From Rhodococcus rhodochrous (GTDB taxonomy: Bacteria > Actinomycetota > Actinomycetes > Mycobacteriales > Mycobacteriaceae): a stretch of DNA of 64,000 nucleotides. The notes below the pieces were generated by a model. It saw only the letters and a list, made by a program, of their open reading frames with translations. It searched no databases and had not been told where the DNA came from. Positions within the stretch are counted from its first letter, which is position 1; every line of letters starts with the position of its first letter. Below, in pieces: positions 8,713 to 18,517 of this stretch. The position numbers were made by a program, and so were the translations under genes. Location of the stretch: positions 1,364,001 through 1,428,000 of the forward strand of contig NZ_CP027557.1 in assembly GCF_014854695.1 (NCBI RefSeq). Reading direction: 5' to 3'.

Positions 8713-9891
8713 ATGCGGATCCTGCACACCTCCGACTGGCACATCGGCCGCACCTTCCACGGGGTCGACCTGCTCGCCGACCAGGCGCGTGCGCTGCGGA
8801 CCATCGCCGATCTGGTGGCCGAACGCGGGATCGACGTGGTGGTCGTGCCGGGCGACGTGTACGACCGGTCGATCCCGAGTTCCGACGCGGTGGCCGTGTG
8901 CAACGCCGGTCTCGAGGCCATCCGTGAGGCAGGGGCGATCATCGTCGCCACCTCCGGCAACCACGACTCGCCGGTCCGTCTCGGCGCCGGTGCCGCCTTC
9001 GCCGCGCACGGTGGTCTGCACCTGATCACCCGCGTGTCGCAGATCGACAGCCCCGTCGTCCTGCACGACGAGCACGGCCCGGTCTGCTTCTACGGCATCC
9101 CGTATCTCGAGCCCGAGATCACCCGCGCCGAGCTCGGCGTCCCCGAGGCCCGCTCGCACCAGCAGATCCTCGACGCGGCGATGGAACGCGTGCGCGCCGA
9201 TGCCGCGGGTCGCGACGGCCGCACCGTCGTCCTGGCCCACGCCTTCGTCGTCGGTGGCGAGCCCAGCGACTCCGAGCGGTCCATCTCCGTCGGCGGAGTC
9301 GAAACGGTGGCCGCGTCGTCGTTCGACGGTGCCGACTACGTCGCGCTGGGTCACCTGCACTCCCCGCAGACGGTGAGCGAGACGGTCCGGTACTCGGGAT
9401 CGCCGTTGCCGTACTCCTTCGGCGAGCGCTCGCACCGCAAGGCGGTCTTCGTCGTCGACCTCGACGCCGCGGGTGCGGCGTCCGTCGAGCGCGTCGATCT
9501 CCCGGTGATCCGCGAATTGACCCGTCTCGAAGGCGAACTCGACGACCTGCTCGCCGATCCGGCCCATGCCGCCGTCGAGGAGCACTACGTCTCCGCGGTG
9601 CTGACCGACGCGACCCGCCCGCTCGACGCCATGCGTCGCCTGCAGGAGCGGTTCCCGTACGCCGTGCACGTCGAATGGCAGCGACCGGCCGGGTCCACGG
9701 AGGGCAGTTATCGCGACAAGGTGCGCGGTCGCAGCGATCGCGATGTCGCCGCGTCGTTCCTCACCGACGTGCGTTCCGAACCGTCCGAGCGCGAGCGCGG
9801 CTGGATCGACGAAGCGTTGAGGGAGGTCGACCGTCGTCGCGGTATCGGCGACGAGACCGACACACAGTGGCGGACGGACGTGCCCGCATGA
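8713..9891 (+). CDS. sbcD: Exonuclease SbcCD subunit D (Mre11-type nuclease)
   Basis: Nuclease subunit of SbcCD (Mre11-Rad50 family), which opens hairpins and processes blocked DNA ends. The 392-residue protein carries the calcineurin-like phosphoesterase motifs in order: TSDWHIGR (near residue 7), GDVYDRS, SGNHDSP, LAHAF and ALGHLHSPQ. The start MRILHTSDWH is the family start; an upstream in-frame extension to 8683 is not conserved-looking. The stop overlaps the sbcC start (ATGA at 9888-9891). Confidence 0.97.
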   Translation: MRILHTSDWHIGRTFHGVDLLADQARALRTIADLVAERGIDVVVVPGDVYDRSIPSSDAVAVCNAGLEAIREAGAIIVATSGNHDSPVRLGAGAAFAAHGGLHLITRVSQIDSPVVLHDEHGPVCFYGIPYLEPEITRAELGVPEARSHQQILDAAMERVRADAAGRDGRTVVLAHAFVVGGEPSDSERSISVGGVETVAASSFDGADYVALGHLHSPQTVSETVRYSGSPLPYSFGERSHRKAVFVVDLDAAGAASVERVDLPVIRELTRLEGELDDLLADPAHAAVEEHYVSAVLTDATRPLDAMRRLQERFPYAVHVEWQRPAGSTEGSYRDKVRGRSDRDVAASFLTDVRSEPSERERGWIDEALREVDRRRGIGDETDTQWRTDVPA

Positions 9892-12866
9892 GACTGCACC
9901 ACCTCGAGATCACGGCCTTCGGTCCGTTCGCCGACACCGTCGAGATCGACTTCGACGAGCTCGGCGCCGACGGGCTGTTCCTGCTGCACGGCCAGACGGG
10001 CGCGGGCAAGACGTCGATCCTCGACGCGGTCGCGTTCGCGCTCTACGGCACCGTCCCCGGGGCTCGCTCCGAAGGGCGCCGGTTGCTGTCCGACCACGCG
10101 CGGGTGGGTGCCGTGCCGACGGTCCGGCTCGAGGCGACCATCGCGGGGCGCCGCCTGTCCATCGAACGCAGCCCCGAGTTCGAACGCCCGAAGAAGCGCG
10201 GCACCGGCACGATCAAACAGAATGCCAAGGCGAATCTCACGTGGCTCGACGGGTCGGGGGAGAACCTGTCGCGCGCCCAGGAGATCGGCGACGTCGTCAA
10301 GTCGCTGCTCGGGATGAGCGCCGAACAGTTCTTCCAGGTGGTACTCCTTCCACAGGGCGACTTCGCCCGGTTCCTGCGCGCGAACAGCGAAGAGCGCGGC
10401 AGGCTGCTCGAGCGTCTGTTCGACACCACCCGTTTCGGCGACCTCGAGCAGTGGTTCCGCGACCGCCGCGGTGCCGGAACGAAACTGCTTGCCGAGCAAC
10501 AGAAGAAGGTCGAAGTCCTCGCGGCGAAGGTGGCTGCGTCCGCCGGGATCGAAGCGGGCGCCGATGCCGACCCGGTGGAGTGGGCGGGCCGCCTGCTCGC
10601 CGAGGCCGCGGAGAACCGCGACGACGCCGCCGCGGCCCTGTCGCGCGTCCGCGCCGTCGACGAGTCCAACCGGCGCAGGCTCGACGAGACCGTCGCTCTC
10701 GCCGACCGACTCCGCCGTCGCCGCGACGCCCTGAACGTCCTCGCCGAACTCGAGCAGACGCAGTCGCAGCGCGTCGCCCTGACGGCAGAACGTGACGCCG
10801 CGCATCGCGCGGTGAGCGTCGCGGTCGTCGATCGGGAGGCCGACCGTCTCGCACGCGAGGCCGATGCCGCCGCAGCGCGCGCCGAGACAGCCGCCGCGCC
10901 GCTTCGGAGCGACGACGAAGGACGCGATCTCCTCGACGCTGTCGGGCCGACGCCGTCCACCACCGACCGCGAGGTCATCCGTCCTCGATGCGAGGAATGG
11001 TCCTCGGAGGCAGCGCGTCTCGACGTGCTGCTCGATCGCCGACGTCGTCTCGCCGAGCTCGAGGCAGACCGCGAGAAGTTCGTCGGGCGCCACCGCGCTC
11101 TCACCGACGAGCGTCAGCAGGTGATCGACGAACGTGCCGCGCTGCCCGAGCGGTCGACCGCCGCCGCCGATGCGGTCGCCGAGGCCGAGCGCGCAGCCGC
11201 GATGCTCCCGGGCCTGTCCACCGCGCGCGACCGTGCCGCCGACGCACTTGACGCCGCCACCGAACTCGCTTCGCGCCGAACCGAACTCGAACGACTCGAA
11301 ACCCGGGTGCTGCAACTGCACTCCGAATTCAACGACGCGCGCGACGCGCACCTCGACATCCGGCAGCGCCGGATCGACGGGATGGCCGCCGAACTCGCGG
11401 CACGTCTCACCGACGGCGAACCGTGCGCGGTCTGCGGGTCCACCGAGCATCCCGAGCCTGCCCGCCCGACGCCCGACACCGCGACGAAGGCCGACGAGGA
11501 ACGCGCCCACGCCGCCGAGCAACGCGCCGCCGCCGCGCTGAGCGAAGCACGCGAGGCCGTCACCGAACTCTCCGGGATCGTGGCCGTCCTCCGGCAGCGT
11601 TGCGGCGATGCCGAACTCGCGGAGCTCACCACCGCCCACGCCGAGGCGGTCCGCGCCCACGACGAGGCCGCCACCGTCGCCGGTCGGCTCGACCACCTGC
11701 GCGCGGCGGTCGAGGATCTGCGCAAGCTCGACACGGTGCTGGCCGAACAGGAGAAGCGGCTCGACGCCGAACTGTCCGAGCTCGCCCGCGAGGACGCGGT
11801 CCGCGCAGCCGAGATCACGGAGATCCGCGAGCGCATCGTCGAGGCCGTCGGCGACCTCGACCTGCTCGCCCCGCGACGGAAGACGGTCGCGGCACTGTCC
11901 GCCGCGGCCACTGCACTGCTCGATGCTCGTACCGCAGCCCTCCAGGCGCGCACGGCCGCCGATGAACGCGCCGCCGACGCCCGCACCACAGCCGCCGAGG
12001 CAGGCTTCACCGACCTCGACAGTGCCCGCGCGGCCGTCCGGACGCCCGAGCGACTCGCCGAGATCGACCGCGTCCTGCGCGCCGCCGACGACGAACGCGC
12101 GGTGGCCACCTCCACGCTGAACGACCCGGCGATCGCGGCGCTCACCGGCGACGAGGTCGCCGACGTGACGGTCGCGCGCGCGGTGGTGGACGACGGTGCC
12201 GCCGCGGTCGAGGCGGCCCTGAGTGAGGCCCCTGAGGCCGAGCGCCGGCACCTCGACATCGAGAACTACACCCGCCGACTCGAGCGTGCCTGCGCCGAAC
12301 TGGCCCCGCTGCTCGACGAACACGCCGAACTCGCCGCGCTCGCCGACGTCGTCGCGGGGATGGGGTCGAACGCCAAGAAGATGTCGTTGCGCTCGTACGT
12401 GCTCGCGGCGCGACTCGAGGAGGTTGCCGACGCCGCCTCCGAACGCCTGCGCAGAATGTCCGGCGGTCGCTACGAGTTCGTGCACTCCGACGCGGCCGAG
12501 AGCCGGGGTCGTCGTGGCGGTCTCGGTCTCGACATCCACGACGAGTACACCGGGGCTGTGCGATCGACGAAGACGCTGTCGGGCGGCGAGTCCTTCCAGG
12601 CGTCCCTCGCGCTCGCCCTCGGCCTCGCCGACGTCGTCGCCGCAGAGGCCGGTGGGCTCGTACTCGACACGATGTTCATCGACGAAGGGTTCGGTTCACT
12701 CGACGCCGACTCCCTCGAAGCCGTCATGGGTGTGCTCGACGAACTGCGCGCGGGAGGCCGTGTGGTGGGCGTGGTCAGTCACGTCGACGAGATGCGGCAG
12801 CGGATCCCGAGCAGGCTGCACGTCATCCGTGGCCGCTCGGGATCCACCGTCCGCGTCGCGAGCTGA
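9888..12866 (+). CDS. sbcC: Exonuclease SbcCD subunit C (Rad50-type ATPase)
   Basis: SMC-like ATPase that controls SbcD. The 992-residue protein has Walker A GQTGAGKTS at residues 35-43, two long Ala/Glu/Arg-rich coiled-coil arms, a zinc-hook CAVC at residues 513-516 in the middle, an ABC signature LSGGESFQASLALALG near 900, and Walker B LVLDTMFIDEGFG shortly after. The ATG overlaps the sbcD stop, so the two subunits are coupled. It ends 7 bp from the convergent transporter gene with no hairpin between them. Confidence 0.97.
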   Translation: MRLHHLEITAFGPFADTVEIDFDELGADGLFLLHGQTGAGKTSILDAVAFALYGTVPGARSEGRRLLSDHARVGAVPTVRLEATIAGRRLSIERSPEFERPKKRGTGTIKQNAKANLTWLDGSGENLSRAQEIGDVVKSLLGMSAEQFFQVVLLPQGDFARFLRANSEERGRLLERLFDTTRFGDLEQWFRDRRGAGTKLLAEQQKKVEVLAAKVAASAGIEAGADADPVEWAGRLLAEAAENRDDAAAALSRVRAVDESNRRRLDETVALADRLRRRRDALNVLAELEQTQSQRVALTAERDAAHRAVSVAVVDREADRLAREADAAAARAETAAAPLRSDDEGRDLLDAVGPTPSTTDREVIRPRCEEWSSEAARLDVLLDRRRRLAELEADREKFVGRHRALTDERQQVIDERAALPERSTAAADAVAEAERAAAMLPGLSTARDRAADALDAATELASRRTELERLETRVLQLHSEFNDARDAHLDIRQRRIDGMAAELAARLTDGEPCAVCGSTEHPEPARPTPDTATKADEERAHAAEQRAAAALSEAREAVTELSGIVAVLRQRCGDAELAELTTAHAEAVRAHDEAATVAGRLDHLRAAVEDLRKLDTVLAEQEKRLDAELSELAREDAVRAAEITEIRERIVEAVGDLDLLAPRRKTVAALSAAATALLDARTAALQARTAADERAADARTTAAEAGFTDLDSARAAVRTPERLAEIDRVLRAADDERAVATSTLNDPAIAALTGDEVADVTVARAVVDDGAAAVEAALSEAPEAERRHLDIENYTRRLERACAELAPLLDEHAELAALADVVAGMGSNAKKMSLRSYVLAARLEEVADAASERLRRMSGGRYEFVHSDAAESRGRRGGLGLDIHDEYTGAVRSTKTLSGGESFQASLALALGLADVVAAEAGGLVLDTMFIDEGFGSLDADSLEAVMGVLDELRAGGRVVGVVSHVDEMRQRIPSRLHVIRGRSGSTVRVAS

Positions 12867-12873
12867 CCGCCCC

Positions 12874-14109
12874 TCAGTCCTCGGAGGCGGCGGGTGCCGG
12901 AGAGGCCGGCTTCGGATCGGGCACGGAGGTGTCGCCCGGAGCCGGGAGTGCCTTCGTCTCGTCGTCGTCGCCATCACTGGCGCGTTCGTCGATCTGTTCG
13001 CCGATGTAGCGGATGACCACCGCGGCCACCGCCGCGACCGGCACCGCCAGGAACGCACCGATGATCCCGAACAGTGACGATCCGGCCGTCACCGCGAGCA
13101 GCACCACGGCTGCGTGCAGGTTCATCGACCGCGACTGCAGCACCGGCTGCAGCACGTTCCCCTCGATCTGCTGCACCGCGATGATGAGGACCAGCACGAT
13201 GATCGCGGTCGTGAAACCGTTGGCGACGAGTGCGACCAGCACCGCCAGCGCACCGGCGACGAACGCACCGACGATGGGAATGAATCCGCCGATGAAGGTC
13301 AGGATCGCCAGCACAGGTGCGAGCGGGACTCCGAGGATCAGCAGGCCGATACCGATGAACAGGGCGTCGATGAAGCTCACCAAGGCCTGCGTGCGGATGA
13401 ACCCGCCCAGCGTGTCCCACATGCGGCCGAGTACCGCTTCGAGGTGACGTCCGGCGCGGCCACCGCTCACACGGTGTAGCCACGGCACGAAGCGCGGGCC
13501 GTCCTTGATGAAGAAGAAGGTCAGCACGAGGACCAGAGCGAGCGTGACGAGCAGCGAGCCCGCCGTGCTCACACCGGAGAAGACACCGCCCGCGATGGTG
13601 GCGGCACTGCCCTGCACCCGCTCGACCACCGCGTGGACGGCGTTGTCGAGTTGTTCGTCGCGCAGGTTGATCGGGGGTCCCTTCACCCATTCCTGCACGG
13701 TGTTGATGCCTTCGGTGGCCTTGTTGGCCAGGTCCGGCATCTGGGAGACCACCGACGGGACGATGCCGGCGATGATGCCGCCGACGATCGCGAAGAACAT
13801 CACGAGGGTCAGGCCGGCCGCAGCAGCCGGAGGAACGCCGCGTTTGGTCATGAAGCGGGTGGGCGGCCACAGGATCGTGGAGACGACGATCGCGAGGGCG
13901 ACCGGCAGCACGATCACCCACATCTTCTCGATGATCCAGCCGATCACCACCGCACCGGCGGCGATGACGACCAGGCAGGCCGACCACTTGGCGAGCCAGA
14001 TTCCGCCCGTGCCCAGCAGGCTTCCGCGGTCGGGCTTCGCCGACGGCTTCCCACTGCTGTTTCCGCTGGGCGCGGTCTTCGATTCGGTCAACGACGGTCC
14101 TTCCGACAT
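12874..14109 (-). CDS. AI-2E family (PerM-like) membrane transporter
   Basis: Polytopic membrane protein of the AI-2E transporter family; substrates in actinomycetes are unknown and the autoinducer name should not be read literally. The 411-residue protein has about eight transmembrane segments between residues 35 and 375. The family pattern of two N-terminal helices, a pair further in, and a C-terminal cluster around GVPLAPVLAILTFIGGFIPIVGAF is clear. Both tails are hydrophilic (Ser/Pro-rich N-terminus; Asp/Glu/Pro-rich C-terminus). The start MSEGPSLTES at ATG 14109 was chosen because the upstream extension is not membrane-protein-like. Confidence 0.88.
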   Translation of the reverse strand: MSEGPSLTESKTAPSGNSSGKPSAKPDRGSLLGTGGIWLAKWSACLVVIAAGAVVIGWIIEKMWVIVLPVALAIVVSTILWPPTRFMTKRGVPPAAAAGLTLVMFFAIVGGIIAGIVPSVVSQMPDLANKATEGINTVQEWVKGPPINLRDEQLDNAVHAVVERVQGSAATIAGGVFSGVSTAGSLLVTLALVLVLTFFFIKDGPRFVPWLHRVSGGRAGRHLEAVLGRMWDTLGGFIRTQALVSFIDALFIGIGLLILGVPLAPVLAILTFIGGFIPIVGAFVAGALAVLVALVANGFTTAIIVLVLIIAVQQIEGNVLQPVLQSRSMNLHAAVVLLAVTAGSSLFGIIGAFLAVPVAAVAAVVIRYIGEQIDERASDGDDDETKALPAPGDTSVPDPKPASPAPAASED

Positions 14110-14227
14110 GTATCGAGCTCGATACCGATCGACAGTCGCCAATCTACGGTCACCGAGCGCCGCGCGTGGTCCGGACGACACGCCGGAAACGGCGCTGAAG
14201 GGTCCCCGGCCGTGGCATCCTCGAAAC

Positions 14228-14701
14228 GTGACGAACCGAACGAGCCCGACCCGACGCCTGCGTGTACCTGCGGCGGCCGTGGCGGTCGCAGCCACTTTCG
14301 CGCTCACCGCGTGCAGCTCCGACGACACTTCCAGCAACGAGGACGTGCGGTCGTCGGCGGATGTCGCCGTTACGAGCGTTCAAGAGCAGGCCGAGGGTGC
14401 CATCTCGTCGGTGCAGAGCATCGCGTCCAGCGCGGCCGAGCGGGCGGGCGACGTCTTCGACGAGGCGAAGCTCGACGTCTTCGTCGCGGCCTTCCGTACC
14501 GGTTATCCGCAGCTGTCGGCCGACCGGGAGACACAGGACATCGAGTCCATCGTCACCGAGACCTGTCCGCTCATCGACGAGGGTGCGTCCGACCAGGAAG
14601 TGAACGCGAAGGTCCAGGAGGTCGCGACCAACGGATCGACCGTGCCCGACGAGGACCAGGCCGCGCGCATCGCGCAACTGGTGCGGGTGGCGTGCGGGTG
14701 A
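14228..14701 (+). CDS. Small predicted lipoprotein of unknown function
   Basis: 157 residues from GTG 14228. An Arg-containing n-region, a hydrophobic stretch and a lipobox LTAC with the lipidated cysteine at residue 29 are visible, followed by a Ser/Asp-rich spacer. The mature part is helical and acidic, with two further cysteines (ETCPLID and VRVACG at the C-terminus) that could form a disulfide outside the cell. It is located between the divergent transporter gene and ychF, 36 bp upstream of the latter. I do not recognise a named family. Confidence 0.75.
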   Translation: MTNRTSPTRRLRVPAAAVAVAATFALTACSSDDTSSNEDVRSSADVAVTSVQEQAEGAISSVQSIASSAAERAGDVFDEAKLDVFVAAFRTGYPQLSADRETQDIESIVTETCPLIDEGASDQEVNAKVQEVATNGSTVPDEDQAARIAQLVRVACG

Positions 14702-14722
14702 AATGAGCGGCGGGCGGCCGCG

Positions 14723-14728
14723 TAGAAT
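14723..14728 (+). promoter_or_regulatory. -10 element of ychF promoter
   Basis: TAGAAT 9 nt upstream of the GTG start, giving a 5' UTR of only a few bases, so translation is probably leaderless or nearly so. Confidence 0.5.
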
Positions 14729-14737
14729 ACCGATTCC

Positions 14738-15817
14738 GTGAGCCTTACCCTCGGAATCGTCGGTCTTCCCAACGTCGGCAAGTCGACGCTGTTCAATGCG
14801 CTGACCAAGAACGATGTGCTGGCAGCGAACTATCCGTTCGCCACCATCGAGCCCAATGTCGGCGTCGTCGAACTGCCCGATCCGCGGCTGAACCGGCTCG
14901 CCGAGATCTTCGGTTCCGAGCGCATCCTTCCGGCCACGGTGTCGTTCGTCGACATCGCCGGCATCGTCAAGGGCGCCTCCGCCGGTGAGGGCATGGGCAA
15001 CAAGTTCCTCGCCAACATCCGCGAGGCCGACGCCATCTGCCAGGTCGTGCGAGTGTTCGACGATCCCGACGTGGTCCACGTCGAGGGCAAGGTCGACCCG
15101 ATGGCCGACATCGAGGTCATCGCGACCGAGCTGATCCTCGCCGACCTGGAGACGATCGAGCGGGCACTGCCGCGGCTCGAGAAGGAGTCCCGGAAGAACA
15201 AGGAACTCGTCGCTCAGCTGGAGGAGACGAAGAAGGCGCAGGCGATCCTCGAGGACGGCCGCACCATCTTCTCCGCCCAGGCCGAGGTGAAGGGCGAGCT
15301 GCTGCGCGACCTGCACCTGCTCACCGCCAAGCCGTTCCTGTACGTCTTCAACGCCGACGAGGCCGTCCTCACCAACGAGGAGCGCAAGGAGGAGCTGCGC
15401 AAGGCCGTCGCACCGGCAGACGCCGTCTTCCTCGACGCCAAGGTCGAGTCCGAGCTCCTCGAGCTCGACGAGGACGAGGCGATGGAGCTGCTCGAGTCCA
15501 TCGGCCAGACCGAGGCCGGTCTGAAGCAGCTCGCACGCGCCGGTTTCCACACCCTCGGTCTGCAGACCTACCTGACGGCGGGTCCGAAGGAATCGCGTGC
15601 CTGGACCATCCGCAAGGGTGACACCGCTCCCAAGGCGGCCGGCGTGATCCACACCGACTTCGAGCGCGGCTTCATCAAGGCCGAGATCGTCTCCTTCGTC
15701 GACCTCGACGCGGCCGGTTCGATGGCCGAGGCGAAGGCCAAGGGCAAGGTCCGCATGGAGGGCAAGGACTACGTCATGGCCGACGGCGACGTGGTGGAGT
15801 TCCGCTTCAACGTCTGA
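14738..15817 (+). CDS. ychF: Redox-regulated ATPase YchF
   Basis: Universally conserved Obg-related P-loop protein that prefers ATP; associated with ribosomes and stress responses, exact role unsettled. The 359-residue protein has Walker A at residues 9-17 (GLPNVGKST), [10 protein letters not shown] (G3) and a C-terminal TGS domain ending [16 protein letters not shown]. The GTG at 14738 is the conserved start. A decayed second copy of the 3' end lies 2.7 kb downstream at 18518-18589. Confidence 0.98.
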   Translation: MSLTLGIVGLPNVGKSTLFNALTKNDVLAANYPFATIEPNVGVVELPDPRLNRLAEIFGSERILPATVSFVDIAGIVKGASAGEGMGNKFLANIREADAICQVVRVFDDPDVVHVEGKVDPMADIEVIATELILADLETIERALPRLEKESRKNKELVAQLEETKKAQAILEDGRTIFSAQAEVKGELLRDLHLLTAKPFLYVFNADEAVLTNEERKEELRKAVAPADAVFLDAKVESELLELDEDEAMELLESIGQTEAGLKQLARAGFHTLGLQTYLTAGPKESRAWTIRKGDTAPKAAGVIHTDFERGFIKAEIVSFVDLDAAGSMAEAKAKGKVRMEGKDYVMADGDVVEFRFNV

Positions 15818-15853
15818 CGAACGCCATCGAGGCGTTCCTCCGTAGTCATCCGC

Positions 15854-15900
15854 ATTTCGGTGTTCTCGACCCCGTATATCGAGGTCGGGAACACCGAAAT
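15854..15900. terminator. Hairpin between ychF and the alpha/beta hydrolase gene
   Basis: 18-bp inverted repeat (15854-15871 and 15883-15900) with one G-U type mismatch and an 11-nt loop. It separates two convergent genes and probably works in both directions. Confidence 0.75.
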
Positions 15901-15916
15901 CGATATGCCGACGGAA

Positions 15917-16696
15917 TCAACCGTGCCGGGCGACGTCCTCGCAGAGAATGCTCGGCCACTGCGCGAGATCGGCCGGGGTGTACGCGATCTCCAGCTTCGC
16001 GTGGGGGAGCAGACCCACCAGGGCTTCCGCCGTGGACACCGGGTGCGCGGGATCGTCGATCCACGCCAGCACCGTCACCGGAACGTCGATGCCGGACACG
16101 GCCTCCGGATCGGGCAGGTCGCTCAGCGCGGCGCCCCGGAACAGCGACGGCAGCAGGTCCTCGGTGACGTCGGGGGCGGTCTCCGGCGCGTCGACGGTGG
16201 CCGGTGGACGTGGTGCATTCAGATCGCGCATGAGGAACGCCGCCAGTCCCTGCTGCTCGATGAGATCGGCGGCGGCCCGGTACTCGGCGGCCTTCGCGGC
16301 GCGGGTGGCCCAGGCGGTCGCCGGCACCAACAGCGTGAGGCTGCTGAACCGCTCCGGATCCTTCACCGCCGCGTGCAACAGGGTCCCGGTGCCCATCGAC
16401 GGCCCGACCCCGTGCACCCGCTCTCCGGGAAAGTAGTGATCGAGCAGCCGCAGCAGGTCGTCGGCGAGCACCGGCCAGCGGTAGTCCTCCGGCACCGCAC
16501 GCCCCGTCGAGTGGCCGTGCCCCCGCGCGTCGTAGCGCAACAGTCGAGTGCCGCTGAGACCGCGGCCCAGGTCGAGGTCCATGAGACGGTCGCGGTGGCG
16601 GCTCGAGGTCAGGCCGTGGAGCTGGACGATCGGGTGCCCACCCTCGTCGCTCAGCTCCACGTCGAGTTCGGCCCCCGGCACACTGAAGGTCGGCAC
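15917..16696 (-). CDS. Alpha/beta hydrolase fold protein
   Basis: Probable esterase/hydrolase of 259 residues, cytosolic (no signal peptide). Visible features are the oxyanion region VQLHGLTSS, YDARGHGHS, the nucleophile elbow GPSMGTG, and an Asp in AWIDDPAHPV. The usual late catalytic His is not obvious: the expected place reads TPADLAQWPSI, with Ala-Asp where a His is common. The GTG at 16696 is chosen because it has a GGGAGA ribosome site and leaves room for the divergent gene; an ATG at 16753 would overlap that gene's start. Substrate unknown. Confidence 0.82.
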   Translation of the reverse strand: MPTFSVPGAELDVELSDEGGHPIVQLHGLTSSRHRDRLMDLDLGRGLSGTRLLRYDARGHGHSTGRAVPEDYRWPVLADDLLRLLDHYFPGERVHGVGPSMGTGTLLHAAVKDPERFSSLTLLVPATAWATRAAKAAEYRAAADLIEQQGLAAFLMRDLNAPRPPATVDAPETAPDVTEDLLPSLFRGAALSDLPDPEAVSGIDVPVTVLAWIDDPAHPVSTAEALVGLLPHAKLEIAYTPADLAQWPSILCEDVARHG

Positions 16697-16738
16697 GTCG
16701 TCTCCCGATGTCGGAAAGCAGTTGCTGGAGAAGGCGCC

Positions 16739-16751
16739 TAGGATACCCGGC
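16739..16751 (+). promoter_or_regulatory. Probable leaderless promoter of the condensation-GNAT gene
   Basis: TAGGAT (16739-16744), 7 nt, then ATG at 16752. Confidence 0.5.
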
Positions 16752-18515
16752 ATGCGGCTGACAAATGTGGCGCACCTGCGCCTGCCGTTCGGCCGACTGC
16801 TCGGTTACGACGTCACCGTCGCGGGGCTCGGCCGGGCGCTTCCCGTGTCGTTCGACCAGCGGCGGCACGTCGGCGCAGGCGATCGTCCCGGCTCCTGGAT
16901 GGCTCTGTCCTTCCGTCTGTTCGAGCCGGTCTCGCTCGACGACCTCGCGGCCGCGTGGCTGGCGGTGATCGCGCGGCACGGCACCCTGCGCTCGGTGTTC
17001 ACCCACGGCGACGACGGTGAGCCGCGCCTGCACGAGGCCGAGATCCGCCCGGGCGGCTGGGTCGAACATCCGATCGGTCCCGGTCAGGCCGTCAACGACG
17101 CCCTCCGGGACGTCCTCGACAGCGCATGTTCGCCCTACAATCGGCCGTCGCACCGACTATGCGTGCTCGAGACCGCCACGGAACCGACCGTCGTGGTCGC
17201 CGCCGATCACTCGCACGTCGACATGTGGTCGATGCTGGTGATGGCCCGCGACCTGCTCGCTGCCCTCGCCGCCGTGCGCGCGGGACGGGAACCGTCCCTG
17301 TCGCCGACACCGGCCTTCGCGGAACACACCCGGGCACTGCAGGACCGTCCGGCCGCACCCGCCGAAGTCCACGAGCGCTGGGCCGAGGTGCTCGCCGCCA
17401 GCGGTGACGTGATGCCGCGCTTCCCGCTCTCCCTCGGAGTGGCGAGTCTCCAACGCGAACGCGTGGAGGTGCGCGACGTGCTCGACGTCGACGACAGCGC
17501 CGCCTTCTCCTCCCAGGCCAAGGACGACAGGGTGTCCACCCTCGCGCTGGTGGTCGCGGCCATGACCGAGGTGACCCTCGAACTGGCCGGAGTCCCGTTG
17601 CGGGCGGTGTTCCCGGTGCACAGCCGGTACGACGCCACCTGGCACGACTCCGTCGGCTGGTTCATCACCAATTCGGTGCTCGAATCGTCCGTCCCCGAAC
17701 CTCGCGCGGCCGCGGACGCCGTCAAGGAGGCGGTCCGGCTCGGATCCTGGCCCCTCGAGGACATCCTGCGCCCGTGGGGCGGTATGCCGGAGGTCCCGGG
17801 CATGTTCGCGATCTCCTGGCTGGACCTGCGCAGGCTTCCCGTCCGGGTCGACGCCACCGGCCTCGAGGCGCAGTACGTCGGCGCGACCATCCGCACCGAC
17901 GGGGTGATGCTGTGGTTCATCCTCGACGACTCGGGTCTGCACCTGCGGTGCCGCTATCCCGATACCGTCGAGGCTCGGCGGCACGTCGGTGGCTGGCTGG
18001 ACCTGCTCATCGCCCGGTTGCAGGCCCGCGCCCGCGAATCGGTCGGCGGGCAGATCCGGTTGGGCGACAGTAGCTATCGGGTTCAACGTGCCGGTCGATC
18101 CGACGTACCGGCGATCGTCGCATTGCTCTCCGACGACGAGCAGACCCCCTGCGAGGGTGCGGAACTCGCCCGATACGAAGAGGCCTACGACGCCGTCGCC
18201 CGCGACCCCTCGCACTACCTCGCGGTGGTGCGCGACGAGGTCGGCCGGATCGTCGGCACGATGCAGTTGACGATCGTGCCGGGTCTGTTCCGTGGCGGTG
18301 CCACCCGCCTGCTCGTCGAAGGAATCCGGGTCGCCTCGTCCGAACGTTCCCGCGGCATCGGCACAGCCATGCTCGAGTGGGCCCACGATCACGGCCGGAA
18401 CCGGGGTGCCACGCTCGCGCAGATCGCCGTGGACGCGTCCGACGAGCGGGCTCGGATGTTCGGGGCGCGGCTCGGCTACGGCTGCACCCAGGTTGGACTC
18501 GAACGGGCGCTCTGA
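16752..18515 (+). CDS. Condensation-domain acyltransferase fused to a GNAT N-acetyltransferase
   Basis: 587 residues with two parts. Residues about 1-430 resemble condensation/acyltransferase proteins (CoA- or carrier-dependent acyl transfer, as in PapA, WS/DGAT and NRPS C domains). The HxxxD catalytic motif reads DHSHVDMWS, with H153 and D157. FPVHSRYDATWHDSVGWFITN is typical of the second half. Residues about 442-587 are a GNAT domain with RGIGTAMLEWAHDHGRNRG (acetyl-CoA loop) and a C-terminal ARMFGARLGYG. There is no carrier protein, adenylation domain or polyketide gene nearby. It could acylate a small molecule and then acetylate an amine on it, but this is inference. Immediately downstream is a ychF remnant. 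Confidence 0.8.
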   Translation: MRLTNVAHLRLPFGRLLGYDVTVAGLGRALPVSFDQRRHVGAGDRPGSWMALSFRLFEPVSLDDLAAAWLAVIARHGTLRSVFTHGDDGEPRLHEAEIRPGGWVEHPIGPGQAVNDALRDVLDSACSPYNRPSHRLCVLETATEPTVVVAADHSHVDMWSMLVMARDLLAALAAVRAGREPSLSPTPAFAEHTRALQDRPAAPAEVHERWAEVLAASGDVMPRFPLSLGVASLQRERVEVRDVLDVDDSAAFSSQAKDDRVSTLALVVAAMTEVTLELAGVPLRAVFPVHSRYDATWHDSVGWFITNSVLESSVPEPRAAADAVKEAVRLGSWPLEDILRPWGGMPEVPGMFAISWLDLRRLPVRVDATGLEAQYVGATIRTDGVMLWFILDDSGLHLRCRYPDTVEARRHVGGWLDLLIARLQARARESVGGQIRLGDSSYRVQRAGRSDVPAIVALLSDDEQTPCEGAELARYEEAYDAVARDPSHYLAVVRDEVGRIVGTMQLTIVPGLFRGGATRLLVEGIRVASSERSRGIGTAMLEWAHDHGRNRGATLAQIAVDASDERARMFGARLGYGCTQVGLERAL

Positions 18516-18517
18516 CG

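Noticed and set aside
9708-12539. A very long minus-strand open frame opposite sbcD-sbcC
   Set aside because: High GC and codon bias in the real plus-strand genes open the complement; the product is Gly/Arg/Val-rich with no domain, and Rad50 motifs are clear on the plus strand.
16697-16753. Longer hydrolase start at ATG 16753
   Set aside because: It would overlap the divergent gene's start and -10 box and adds residues without family similarity; GTG 16696 has a ribosome site.
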